Made by a program: the position numbers and the translations under genes
Part shown: positions 28,163 through 36,023 of the stretch, piece after piece
How positions within the stretch are numbered: position 1 is the stretch's first letter
Layout: every line of letters starts with the position of its first letter
The notes under the pieces: generated by a model
Told to the model about the DNA's origin: nothing
The model's input: only the letters and a program-made list of their open reading frames with translations
Database searches by the model: none
Assembly (NCBI RefSeq): GCF_019455385.1
Contig: NZ_JACOFR010000022.1
Coordinates: 1-64,000 of the forward strand
Direction of reading: 5' to 3'
DNA length: 64,000 nucleotides
From: Bradyrhizobium sp. BR 10289
GTDB lineage: Bacteria > Pseudomonadota > Alphaproteobacteria > Rhizobiales > Xanthobacteraceae

Positions 28163-29653
28163 TCAGCTCTCGACGACGGGACGGCGCACCGGCTTTCCGG
28201 GCCGCGCCGCCACATCGAGTACGCCGTCGCTGATCAGCACCTCGCCGCTGACGACCAGATGCCGCACGCCCTCGGACGCCCGGTTCATCGCCGTGAAGGT
28301 CGCGCGGTCGGACAGCTTCTCGTAGTCGAACACGACGATGTCCGCATCGGCGTCCTTGGCGAGCCGGCCCTTGGCGCGCATCGCAGGCGTGCTCTGCGAC
28401 AGAATCTCGGCCGGGATCAGCGCGCATTTGCGCACGCCTTCCAGCAGCGACACCGCCTTGCGCTCGCGCACCCATTCGCGGATGAATTTTGTGAAGCAGC
28501 CGGCCGAGCGCGGATGCGAGGTGGCGTCGTCCGGCAGCGGCCAGGCATCGCCGGTGTAGGTCTTGCCGTCCGAGGTCGTCCACGGCATCGCGTCGGATGC
28601 AATCGCGCCGCCGGGATAGAGCACCGACATGTCGAGCAGATCGCGGTGATGCGCATTGTGCTCGGTGTCGAGGATGTGCCAGAGCACCAGCGAGGACGGC
28701 TCTTCCGCCTGCGCCTTCAACAGCTCCTCGCGGTCGTGGAAGCGGTAGCCGTCGGTCACGCGCTGCACGGAATCGTAGCCGGTGCCGTTGCGCTCGACGA
28801 ATTGGGGATCGCTGAAGAAGGCGGCCGCCAGCACGGTCGAGCCGGTGCCGTAAGGATAGGCCTCGACCGTGATGGGCAGGCCCTGCGCCTGCGCCTTCTC
28901 GACCAGAACGCGGCAGCGCGCGATGTCGGTCTTGCTCGACGAGTTGAAATGGCAGATGTGCATATGCGCGCCGGTGGCGCCGGCATAGCCGATCAGGCGA
29001 ATATAGGCTTCCACCGCGCTTTCGGGGTCGATGCGCGACATGAAGGCGACGTGGGTGAAGGTCGGCACGTCCTTGGCGGCGGCCAGCTGGCAGACCGCGG
29101 TCAATTCCTGCACGCCGGCACCCGGCGCATAGGCGTTCAGGATGCCGATGCCGATGCCGCCCTCGTCCAGACCGCGCGACAGACGCTCGAGGACGCCGGC
29201 GACCTCCGCGTCGGTCGCAACATTGTCCATCCAGCGGCGGTCGCGCATGGCGTTGCCGAACGCTTCCAGCGAGCTCTCCGCATTGGAGCCCGTCATGGCG
29301 CCGATGCGTGCAAAGGCCCAGTTGGTCGCGGCGCCGTAATTCAGCACGCGCCCCTCCCGCGCCTGGCGCTCGTACCAGGATCCGACCGGCAGCACGCCGG
29401 CTTCGAGATCGAGCGTCGTCGTCACGCCGTCGAAGGCCTGCATGCGGTCGGCCGGGATCGACTGGCCGTGCGCGTGCAGGTCGATGAAGCCGGGCGCGAC
29501 GACGAGGCCGGTGGCGTCGATCACCCGCTCGGCGCCGCCGAGGCCCGTGCCGACAGCCGCGATCTTGCCGTCGACCACCGCCACGTCGCCAATCGCGTCC
29601 ATTCCACTGGCGGGATCCACCACCCGGCCGCCAGAGAGTACCAAACCGCTCAT
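28163..29653 (-). CDS. N-acyl-D-amino-acid deacylase / D-aminoacylase-type amidohydrolase
   Basis: A 496-residue metal-dependent amidohydrolase that removes the acyl group from N-acyl-D-amino acids or a similar substrate. The N-terminal small beta domain (ILSGG-like start, VDPASGMDA, VIDATGLVVAPGFIDLHAHGQ) carries the metal-binding HxH at residues 60 and 62; later motifs are TFTHVAFMSR, MHICHFNSS and SDAMPW. It matches family length. The ATG at 29653 has GGAG seven bases ahead. It forms a two-gene operon with the COG0523 GTPase downstream. Confidence 0.85.
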   Translation of the reverse strand: MSGLVLSGGRVVDPASGMDAIGDVAVVDGKIAAVGTGLGGAERVIDATGLVVAPGFIDLHAHGQSIPADRMQAFDGVTTTLDLEAGVLPVGSWYERQAREGRVLNYGAATNWAFARIGAMTGSNAESSLEAFGNAMRDRRWMDNVATDAEVAGVLERLSRGLDEGGIGIGILNAYAPGAGVQELTAVCQLAAAKDVPTFTHVAFMSRIDPESAVEAYIRLIGYAGATGAHMHICHFNSSSKTDIARCRVLVEKAQAQGLPITVEAYPYGTGSTVLAAAFFSDPQFVERNGTGYDSVQRVTDGYRFHDREELLKAQAEEPSSLVLWHILDTEHNAHHRDLLDMSVLYPGGAIASDAMPWTTSDGKTYTGDAWPLPDDATSHPRSAGCFTKFIREWVRERKAVSLLEGVRKCALIPAEILSQSTPAMRAKGRLAKDADADIVVFDYEKLSDRATFTAMNRASEGVRHLVVSGEVLISDGVLDVAARPGKPVRRPVVES

Positions 29654-30088
29654 ATCGTCACTCCGAAAAGCTATTGCCAAGATCTCCAAAGGCCCGGCGG
29701 CCGCTTCGGAGGCGCGGGCGCATAGTGCAGATTTTGGGGTGAACGACCACCACCGTGGATGCCGATGCAGCATGCTTGTGAGGGAGGCCGATGCTCGCTA
29801 GTGGATAGATAGCGAGAACGATACATCTTAAGGTCGCAAGTATCTTGCCCCCATGCTTTCGCAGCCTTGCGGCATGATTGCCGAGTGCAGCTTCGCATTG
29901 GCTCCTCTTGCAAAGGCGCAGCGGTTCGATACCGGCAAGTATCGAGTCATATCTGACGGATCAGTCCTTGTGAGGCGCCGGGCCTGACAGTCAACACTTG
30001 AGCACTCAGGGGCCAACCCCGCATGCTTGACCTAGTCCGACGCAACCCGTCCAGCGTACTGCCTGCCTAGAGCGCTCACTTCCTCGCG
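29654..30088. other. Gene-free 435-base gap
   Basis: Between the deacylase start and the end of the lipoprotein gene I see only short, compositionally unconvincing open frames (for example an 80-codon minus-strand frame at 29671-29913 with no ribosome site). It presumably holds the promoter of the deacylase operon. No clear terminator or repeat was found. Confidence 0.4.
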
Positions 30089-31345
30089 TCAGTTCTCAAC
30101 GCCGAGCAATTCGCCGGACCTTTGTCGGCTCGGCGTCGTCTTTTGCTGCTGTTGCTGATCGAGCTTCTGCCGTTGCCCATCAGACTTTAGCCTGCCATCA
30201 GGAACCTCATACTTGTCGACCTTTTCTTCTGGAAGCACGTACCGCCGGCCAGTAAGCATCGAATTGGTGATGCCATTTCCTCTCGGATAGAACGCATCCG
30301 TCGACTTGATGCAGGTGAGTTCGGGTGGATCAAGCCGCAGCTTCTTGAACTCGTCCTCGCGACTCCTCGCCTCGACCACGCAAAGTGCATAAGCTGCGCG
30401 CCACTGTGCGTTCAAGTCGTAGCCGCCTGCAACATCCTTCAGCACGTCAGCGACCTTTTTCTTTTGCGAGACTCTCGCTGTCGGGAAGGCCATGCTGATC
30501 TTCACCTTGTGTATGTCTGTGCGGGATCCCGCGAGATTCGCCGTAGCGCTCACAAGACGGAATTCTTTCGGAACCGGCGCGAGCGTCACCGCTCCGCCAG
30601 CCTTCCCGTCGAACGTCGTGGTGAATGTGAGTTCGTCGGTGAAGGTGTCCAGAGCTCCTTCCTGAACCGCAATCTTCAGGAACGAAGTCACCGCTCGCGC
30701 CAATCCGATCGTGCCGGTGATCGGATACACCGGACGGACGGGTTGAGGCTCGAATGGAGGACGGTCCGTCGGGGTATTTGGAAAGTGCTCGATAGAGCGG
30801 TCAATGTCATTGCAGAACTTCCACCACTTCTCCGTCAGAAGGCCTCCGAACTTGTCCTGGTTCTTGAAAGTGCGCTTGGCCTGTCTGGTCGCATTGGCGT
30901 TCCCGCCAGCGTTGAGATCGACCGTGCCTGCAGGGTTGAGCGTGGGCAATCGGAAGCCAACGCTCGCGTCGGCGTGATTGGTTTCCGTGATGTCGAAACT
31001 CCATTCGTAGGCAATCGCAATATCCATGTATTGCTGCCAATCGCCTTCCAGATCGATCTTGGGAAACCGCTTCTTCATCAGCTTCAAGTTAGCCGGTTCA
31101 CCAATGGTGTTCGGGTCAATCCCCGTCACCGGCTTGTCCTCGTCTGCAAACCAGACCTCGACCTGATGGACGAGACCGAGCCTGAGCTCGCAGCGGGCGG
31201 CTGCCACGATCGCTTCCGTCGGGATCGGGGACACATCATCGACCAGCGGATGGATGGAGCAGCCGGCCAGCGCGGCCGCGGCGAAAATCGTGCAGATGCG
31301 ACCACGCCCTAATTGACAGATCGACTTGGCGATACCCTTGCTCAT
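30089..31345 (-). CDS. Putative lipoprotein of unknown function
   Basis: A 418-residue protein with a basic N-terminus and a lipobox AALAGCS, so the mature protein should be lipid-anchored from Cys29, in the periplasm or outer membrane. The rest shows no domain I recognise; it contains beta-rich stretches, a KKRFPKIDLEGDW segment and a glutamine-rich C-terminal tail (KLDQQQQQK). Its base composition looks somewhat less GC-rich than the metabolic genes around it. A short secreted protein gene lies upstream on the same strand. Confidence 0.65.
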   Translation of the reverse strand: MSKGIAKSICQLGRGRICTIFAAAALAGCSIHPLVDDVSPIPTEAIVAAARCELRLGLVHQVEVWFADEDKPVTGIDPNTIGEPANLKLMKKRFPKIDLEGDWQQYMDIAIAYEWSFDITETNHADASVGFRLPTLNPAGTVDLNAGGNANATRQAKRTFKNQDKFGGLLTEKWWKFCNDIDRSIEHFPNTPTDRPPFEPQPVRPVYPITGTIGLARAVTSFLKIAVQEGALDTFTDELTFTTTFDGKAGGAVTLAPVPKEFRLVSATANLAGSRTDIHKVKISMAFPTARVSQKKKVADVLKDVAGGYDLNAQWRAAYALCVVEARSREDEFKKLRLDPPELTCIKSTDAFYPRGNGITNSMLTGRRYVLPEEKVDKYEVPDGRLKSDGQRQKLDQQQQQKTTPSRQRSGELLGVEN

Positions 31346-31485
31346 AACGCCCCCACCGACTACTCAAAACACAACAGATCGAAAAAGCGCGGTCAGCCCG
31401 GACGTGTGCGCCGGAGGTCGCGGCTGGCGAACCGGCGGCGCCCTCCACAGGCCGTCGACACGGAGCGGTCTAGCCCGTCGCCGGG

Positions 31486-31920
31486 CTAGGGCCGCGCAAG
31501 CCTGCATCGCTGATCATTGTACCAAGGGCGGTCGAGCCCCACGGCGCACCATGCGAGCTCCAGGCCCAGATCATTTGCGATAATAGCGAAGTAGATCGGT
31601 CGCCAAGTCTTCACCGGTAGACTAATCGGCCCGATCGTGCCTTCGCAGAAACGGCGAGGCAGGCGATCTTGCGGCCAATATTTCCGAACAATCTCCTTCG
31701 CGCGCACGTCGAGTGCTGCGAAACCCGAAGCCCAATAGCTGCTGGGGTATTCAGCGATGATCCTGCCAAGCACCGCAGGATGATTGCACCGGGGCACGTC
31801 ATGATACCTCGGTGGCGCCCACTCGCCTTCGGCCAACCGACCGGCGGACCAGGCGGCTGGCACGCACATCGCGCTTGCGGCAATGAAGCTCAGGGCCGCG
31901 GCTCGCGAGCATCGCGTCAC
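31486..31920 (-). CDS. Small secreted protein of unknown function
   Basis: About 144 residues. A GTG start at 31920 gives a clean signal peptide (RCSRAAALSFIAASAMCVPAAWSA), with AAAGGA about ten bases upstream. The mature part has Cys-containing conserved-looking segments: PRRFCEGTIG, LELAWCAVGLDRPWYN and the end QRCRLARP. The frame is open to 32070, but that part lacks secretion features. It is probably a periplasmic protein; function unknown. Confidence 0.6.
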   Translation of the reverse strand: MTRCSRAAALSFIAASAMCVPAAWSAGRLAEGEWAPPRYHDVPRCNHPAVLGRIIAEYPSSYWASGFAALDVRAKEIVRKYWPQDRLPRRFCEGTIGPISLPVKTWRPIYFAIIANDLGLELAWCAVGLDRPWYNDQRCRLARP

Positions 31921-32195
31921 GCGCCTGCATCCTTTAGGCACCTGCAGCAGAGGGATAATTGACAGGACAATCGAGAATATGAATCCCGTCCGTCTAAAAG
32001 CCGGCGACGCGGCTTCGACATATCTCAAATCGCGTGGCGTTGCCGCCAGACGCTGGCGTGTGGCCCCCATGTCCGCCCCCGCAGAACAATAATATCAGAC
32101 TGCAAGTGCAGCGACAGGTTGTCAAGCGAGCCTCGCGCTACGCGCGGGCGGAACAATCAAATCGAGATCAGGGCAAGGCGGCATCGAGAAAATGG

Positions 32196-32267
32196 CGCTC
32201 CCTAGGGGAATCGAACCCCTGTTTCAGCCTTGAGAGGGCCGCGTCCTAACCGCTAGACGAAGGGAGC
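32196..32267 (-). tRNA. tRNA-Glu (CTC)
   Basis: On the minus strand the sequence folds into a standard cloverleaf: acceptor GCTCCCT/AGGGAGC, D-arm with AGCGGTTA loop, anticodon stem CGGCC/GGCTG with loop CTCTCAA (anticodon CTC), and T-arm AGGGG/CCCCT with TTCGATT loop. Length is 72 bases without CCA, and CCA is not encoded. Confidence 0.95.
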
Positions 32268-32323
32268 GTGAGGGCTAGCCAATAGCCTCGAAATTTGTCC
32301 GCCGCAAGGACCGAAGAGGCGTT

Positions 32324-32668
32324 TTACGGCTCATTGGCAAATTTCAGCTTTCCGGCCGGTTTCAGCGTGTGGGCATCGAAGGTGCGGATCTCGGTGACCC
32401 CGCCGATATCCAGCGTGACCATGAGGCGGTCGCCGGCGACCCCGGTCGCGACGATTTTGGCGCCCTTCGGCAGGGTGGCGGTGACGTCGCCGGCGGTCTC
32501 CACCGCCCTTCCCTCCGACTTGAAAAGGCGGTAGCCCACCGCGATCAGGACGGCGCAAATCGCCAGCGCCGTGGTCAACCCCGCGATCAGCATCATCCGC
32601 CGCACCCGCGCGAACAGCGCGGCCTGCTCGGGGCTCGGTTCGGGAATAGCGGTATCAGACGTCGTCAT
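32324..32668 (-). CDS. Small single-pass membrane protein, unknown function
   Basis: About 114 residues: a short cytoplasmic N-terminus, one membrane helix (about residues 25-47, MLIAGLTTALAICAVLIAVGY) and a beta-rich C-terminal domain, probably periplasmic, with GVAGDRLMVTLDIGGVTEIRTFD. The ATG occupies 32666-32668 and overlaps or abuts the start of rluD on the other strand. The function is unknown; the gene is next to tRNA-Glu. Confidence 0.65.
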   Translation of the reverse strand: MTTSDTAIPEPSPEQAALFARVRRMMLIAGLTTALAICAVLIAVGYRLFKSEGRAVETAGDVTATLPKGAKIVATGVAGDRLMVTLDIGGVTEIRTFDAHTLKPAGKLKFANEP

Positions 32669-32675
32669 GGAAAAT

Positions 32676-33674
32676 ATGGGCTCTGCGCAAAGGTTGGAGG
32701 TTGTCGTCGAGGGCTCCGAGGGCTCGGCCCGGCTCGACCGCGTGCTGGCGGCGCACCTCACCGACCTGTCGCGATCGCGGCTGAAAGCCCTGATCCTGGC
32801 GGGCGCGGTCAGCCTGAAGGCCACCGCCGTCCGCGACCCCGCTTATCACGTCACTTCGGGCGATACGATCATAATCGACGTGCCGGAGGCGGCCCCGCCG
32901 GAGCCCAAGGGCGAGGACATCGCCCTCGATATCGTGTTCGAGGACGACGACATCATCGTCATCAACAAGCCGAAGGGGCTGGTGGTCCATCCCGCGGCCG
33001 GCCACGAGACCGGCACGCTGGTGAACGCGCTGATCGCCCATTGCGGCAGCTCGCTGTCGGGGATCGGCGGGGTGCGCCGGCCCGGCATCGTGCACCGGCT
33101 CGACAAGGATACCACCGGGCTGATGGTGGTCGCCAAGAACGACCTCGCCCACGCCTCGCTCACCGCCCAATTCGCCGACCACGGCCGCACCGGACCGATG
33201 CGGCGCGGCTACATGGCTTTTGCCTGGGGCCTGCCGGGCCGCCATCGCGGCACCGTCGATGCGCCGATCGACCGCCACCCGCATGCCCGCGAGAAAATGG
33301 CGGTGCGCCAGGGCGGCCGCGAGGCGGTGACACATTGGGAGCTGCTCGAGAGTTTTGCCGGCCGCGACGGCAAGCCGATCGCGGCCCTGCTCGCCTGCGA
33401 GCTCGAAACCGGCCGCACCCACCAGATCCGGGTCCATCTCGCCCATATCGGCCACCCCCTGATGGGCGATGCCGTCTATGGCCCACATTTCAAGACCAAG
33501 GCGAACCAGCTGGGCCCTGAGTCGCAAGCGGCTTTGACAGCTCTTGGGCGGCAGGCCCTGCATGCGTATCTGCTGGTACTCAAGCACCCCCGGACTGGAG
33601 AACTTCTCCACTGGGAGGCGGGCTTACCGGAGGATTTGCTTCTCCTGGAGAGTACCCTGAAAGCGGCGCTATGA
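32676..33674 (+). CDS. rluD: Ribosomal large subunit pseudouridine synthase (RluD family)
   Basis: About 332 residues of the RluA/RluD family, which isomerises uridines in 23S rRNA. An S4 RNA-binding domain (SARLDRVLAAHLTDLSRSRLK) is followed by the catalytic domain with INKPKGLVVHPA and the catalytic aspartate in HRLDKDTTGLMV; RTHQIRVHLAHIGHP closes the active site. Two starts compete: ATG at 32667, which shares bases with the start codon of the divergent gene, or ATG at 32676. The latter is taken. RpoH follows 215 bases downstream on the same strand. The exact uridines modified cannot be read from sequence. Confidence 0.88.
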   Translation: MGSAQRLEVVVEGSEGSARLDRVLAAHLTDLSRSRLKALILAGAVSLKATAVRDPAYHVTSGDTIIIDVPEAAPPEPKGEDIALDIVFEDDDIIVINKPKGLVVHPAAGHETGTLVNALIAHCGSSLSGIGGVRRPGIVHRLDKDTTGLMVVAKNDLAHASLTAQFADHGRTGPMRRGYMAFAWGLPGRHRGTVDAPIDRHPHAREKMAVRQGGREAVTHWELLESFAGRDGKPIAALLACELETGRTHQIRVHLAHIGHPLMGDAVYGPHFKTKANQLGPESQAALTALGRQALHAYLLVLKHPRTGELLHWEAGLPEDLLLLESTLKAAL

Positions 33675-33760
33675 CGCAGGGGCTTTAAGAAAAGCGTTAC
33701 ATTACAAAAAGTTATAGCAGCCACACGGGGACGTGACGTCAGCAATCCTTCCCTTTTTGA

Positions 33761-33866
33761 CCCCCGATAGGGTATATTGCGCCTGCGTTGGAAATGACCA
33801 ACGGAACATCGCAGTCCGGCCGGCTTTGACACAGCGGTCGTCTGCCTGGTCCGCCGCTATCGGGGG
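33761..33866 (+). promoter_or_regulatory. Structured leader candidate upstream of rpoH
   Basis: CCCCCGATAG (33761-33770) and CTATCGGGGG (33857-33866) form a perfect ten-base inverted repeat about 86 bases apart. Between them is a perfect hairpin CGTTGG/CCAACG (33786-33803). The downstream arm ends just before the AGGAGGG ribosome site (33876-33882). If the whole stretch is transcribed it could fold back near the ribosome site, as RNA thermometers of heat-shock genes do; the transcript start is unknown. Confidence 0.4.
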
Positions 33867-33889
33867 CCTGAACCTAGGAGGGCTTCATC

Positions 33890-34789
33890 ATGGCCCGTAC
33901 CGCTGCTCTGCCGGTCCTCAATGGAGAATCCGGCCTTTCTCGCTACCTCGCCGAGATCCGCAAGTTCCCGATGCTGGAGCCCCAGCAGGAATACATGCTC
34001 GCCAAGCGCTGGCGGGAGCATGACGATCGCGACGCGGCGCACCAACTCGTCACCAGCCATCTCCGTCTCGTGGCCAAGATCGCCATGGGCTATCGCGGCT
34101 ACGGCCTGCCGATCTCCGAGGTCGTCTCGGAAGGCAATGTCGGCCTGATGCAGGCGGTGAAGCGTTTCGAACCCGAGAAGGGGTTCCGTCTCGCCACCTA
34201 CGCGATGTGGTGGATCAAGGCGTCGATTCAAGAGTACATCCTGCGTTCCTGGTCGCTCGTGAAGATGGGCACCACCGCGAACCAGAAGAAGCTGTTCTTC
34301 AACCTGCGCAAGGCGAAGAGCAAGATCAACGCCCTGGACGAAGGCGATCTGCGCCCCGACCAGGTGAAGGTCATTGCCAAGCGCCTCGGCGTGACCGATC
34401 AGGACGTGATCGACATGAACCGCCGCCTTGGTGGCGACGCGTCGCTCAACGCGCCGATCCGGGACGACGGCGAAGCCGGCGAATGGCAGGACTGGCTGGT
34501 CGACAATACGCCCAACCAGGAAGCCATGATGGCGGAGCACGAGGAATATGATCACCGCCGTGACGCCCTCAACGGCGCCATGGGTGTGCTCAACCCGCGC
34601 GAACGCCGCATCTTCGAGGCCCGCCGCCTCGCCGATGAGCCGATGACGCTGGAAGACCTTGCCGCCGAGTTCGGCGTGTCGCGCGAGCGCGTCCGCCAGA
34701 TCGAGGTCCGCGCCTTCGAAAAGGTGCAGTCCGCGGTCAAGGGCACGATCGCAAGGCAGGAACAGGCGGCGCTGGAAGCCGCGCACTAA
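33890..34789 (+). CDS. rpoH: RNA polymerase heat-shock sigma factor RpoH
   Basis: 299 residues, the normal size for sigma-32. Region 2 shows LRLVAKIAMGYRGYGLPISEVVSEGNVGLMQAVKRFEP-like order with the -10 reading segment YAMWWIKASIQEYILRSW. The RpoH box is QKKLFFNLRKAK. Region 4 ends with EDLAAEFGVSRERVRQIEVRAFEKVQ. It directs polymerase to heat-shock promoters. The ATG at 33890 has a strong AGGAGGG seven bases upstream. A rho-independent terminator follows at 34837. Relatives of this organism carry several rpoH copies, and which one this is cannot be told. Confidence 0.93.
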   Translation: MARTAALPVLNGESGLSRYLAEIRKFPMLEPQQEYMLAKRWREHDDRDAAHQLVTSHLRLVAKIAMGYRGYGLPISEVVSEGNVGLMQAVKRFEPEKGFRLATYAMWWIKASIQEYILRSWSLVKMGTTANQKKLFFNLRKAKSKINALDEGDLRPDQVKVIAKRLGVTDQDVIDMNRRLGGDASLNAPIRDDGEAGEWQDWLVDNTPNQEAMMAEHEEYDHRRDALNGAMGVLNPRERRIFEARRLADEPMTLEDLAAEFGVSRERVRQIEVRAFEKVQSAVKGTIARQEQAALEAAH

Positions 34790-34836
34790 GCGCGAGGCAT
34801 CAGCGGCCTGCGAATTGGCAGATCGATGAGAGACAG

Positions 34837-34863
34837 AAAGCCGGCGGAAACGCCGGCTTTTTT
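34837..34863 (+). terminator. Rho-independent terminator of rpoH
   Basis: AAAGCCGGCG, loop GAAA, CGCCGGCTTT followed by more T residues: a perfect ten-base stem with a tetraloop, 48 bases after the rpoH stop. Confidence 0.92.
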
Positions 34864-34977
34864 GTTGTGTGAGCCTCCGCATGGTCGCGAGTCGCGCCGG
34901 GGCGGCATCTTGAACGCAGGTGACGGCCCAACCGACCAAAGATGATCGGGCCACATCATCAAGAACGGACACGCGCC

Positions 34978-35319
34978 GTGTCGATCATTCTGCAATCCAC
35001 CGTCGGCGGCTTTTCCGCCCAGTTCATGCGCAAGCTGCCGCTGGTCGAACAGGCGATGCGCGAGCACGGGCTCGAGCCGTCGGAGTTCGTGATCTCGAAG
35101 GACTACGCGAGCACAGCGACGATCCCGATCATGGGCCCGTTCTTCTTCAGCTACAGCGTCTTCTTCGGCGAGGAGACGTTCACCGTCACCGAGCCGAACG
35201 ACATGGTGTTTCTGGATTACTTCCTCAAACGCGTGCTGGCTTCGGACGGCCCGCCGGAATTGCCGCGGCGGCCGGGACTGATGCGGCGGTTGTTCGGCTG
35301 GATGGCGGAGGCGGTGTAG
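34978..35319 (+). CDS. Conserved protein of unknown function
   Basis: About 113 residues beginning (M)SIILQSTVGGFSAQFMRKLP from a GTG at 34978; an upstream ATG at 34942 gives a longer form, but its extra residues look non-coding. The middle is aromatic-rich (MGPFFFSYSVFFGEETFTV). The C-terminus is short, basic and proline-rich. It has no signal peptide. I do not recognise a domain. It lies between rpoH and a convergent wall amidase. Confidence 0.55.
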   Translation: MSIILQSTVGGFSAQFMRKLPLVEQAMREHGLEPSEFVISKDYASTATIPIMGPFFFSYSVFFGEETFTVTEPNDMVFLDYFLKRVLASDGPPELPRRPGLMRRLFGWMAEAV

Positions 35320-35362
35320 ATGCCCGTCATTCCGGATTCGCGTTACGGGCGCGCCCGCGGGA

Positions 35363-35989
35363 CTACTCCCCCCAGGTCCGCGCCAGCGTCGCGAGCCAGC
35401 AACCCTCGCAATAACGAGCATCCTTGTAGTCGATCCAGTTGTGCGCATAGACGTGGTCGAGCGGGATGTCGTAGCGCGCGCGCAGCACCTTCACGAGGAT
35501 CCTCCACGCCGCGACCTGCGCCTCGGTAGGGCCTGCCGTGACGTCGGGATAATTGCCGGCGAACTCGACGCCGATGGAAGTATCGCGCACCACCTGGCGG
35601 TAGGTCGATCGGTTGTCGATGTATTTGTTGTCGTTGCGGTTGGCGCCGTCGCCATGGGTCGGCACCAGGTTTTCGGCGACGGCCCAATACACGGTGCCGT
35701 CGGTCTCGACCCACACGGTGACGCCGCGCCGCGTCGGGTTCTTCGATTGCTCCTGCGCGCCGCCGCGGGCCGAACCTGCCGGTCCTTCGGTCTGGTGCAC
35801 GATGATGTTGCGCCAGGCATGAGCCTTGGCGACATCGCCCCACGGCGCGAGCCAGACGATCTTCAGGCCCGGAATGTCCGGCGTGCCGGAGCTGCGCGCG
35901 AGCTTTGCGAACTCGGCGTCGGTTGCAGCGGCGGGGGTGATCAGAAAGAGCGCGCCAAGAGCGGCGGCGACAAGGCGGGGTATCATCAT
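35363..35989 (-). CDS. Periplasmic N-acetylmuramoyl-L-alanine amidase-fold protein (Amidase_2/PGRP)
   Basis: About 208 residues with an N-terminal Sec signal (MIPRLVAAALGALFLITPAAA). The mature domain is the zinc amidase_2/PGRP fold, which cleaves the bond between muramic acid and the peptide stem. Zinc-ligand candidates are IIVHQTEG, VYAHNWID and a C-terminal polar residue in KDARYCEGC; GTVYWAVAENLVPTHG and SIGVEFAGNY are typical. Two adjacent ATG codons (35989, 35986) could start it. It lies 34 bases after the diguanylate cyclase gene on the same strand. Confidence 0.78.
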   Translation of the reverse strand: MMIPRLVAAALGALFLITPAAATDAEFAKLARSSGTPDIPGLKIVWLAPWGDVAKAHAWRNIIVHQTEGPAGSARGGAQEQSKNPTRRGVTVWVETDGTVYWAVAENLVPTHGDGANRNDNKYIDNRSTYRQVVRDTSIGVEFAGNYPDVTAGPTEAQVAAWRILVKVLRARYDIPLDHVYAHNWIDYKDARYCEGCWLATLARTWGE

Positions 35990-36023
35990 GCGGGTCCAGA
36001 TGCGGACCCAGCCTAGCACGGCC

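Noticed and set aside
28094..29725. Long plus-strand open frame of 543 codons
   Set aside because: It lies opposite the well-supported deacylase and GTPase genes; its translation is Arg/His/Ala-rich without any domain, as expected for the shadow of high-GC coding sequence.
29671..29913. 80-codon minus-strand frame in the 435-base gap
   Set aside because: No ribosome site, no family character and mixed composition; not supported as a gene.
33750..33785. Sigma-70 promoter TTGACC...TATATT before rpoH
   Set aside because: The two boxes are only about ten bases apart, too close for a normal spacer; no confident promoter was assigned.
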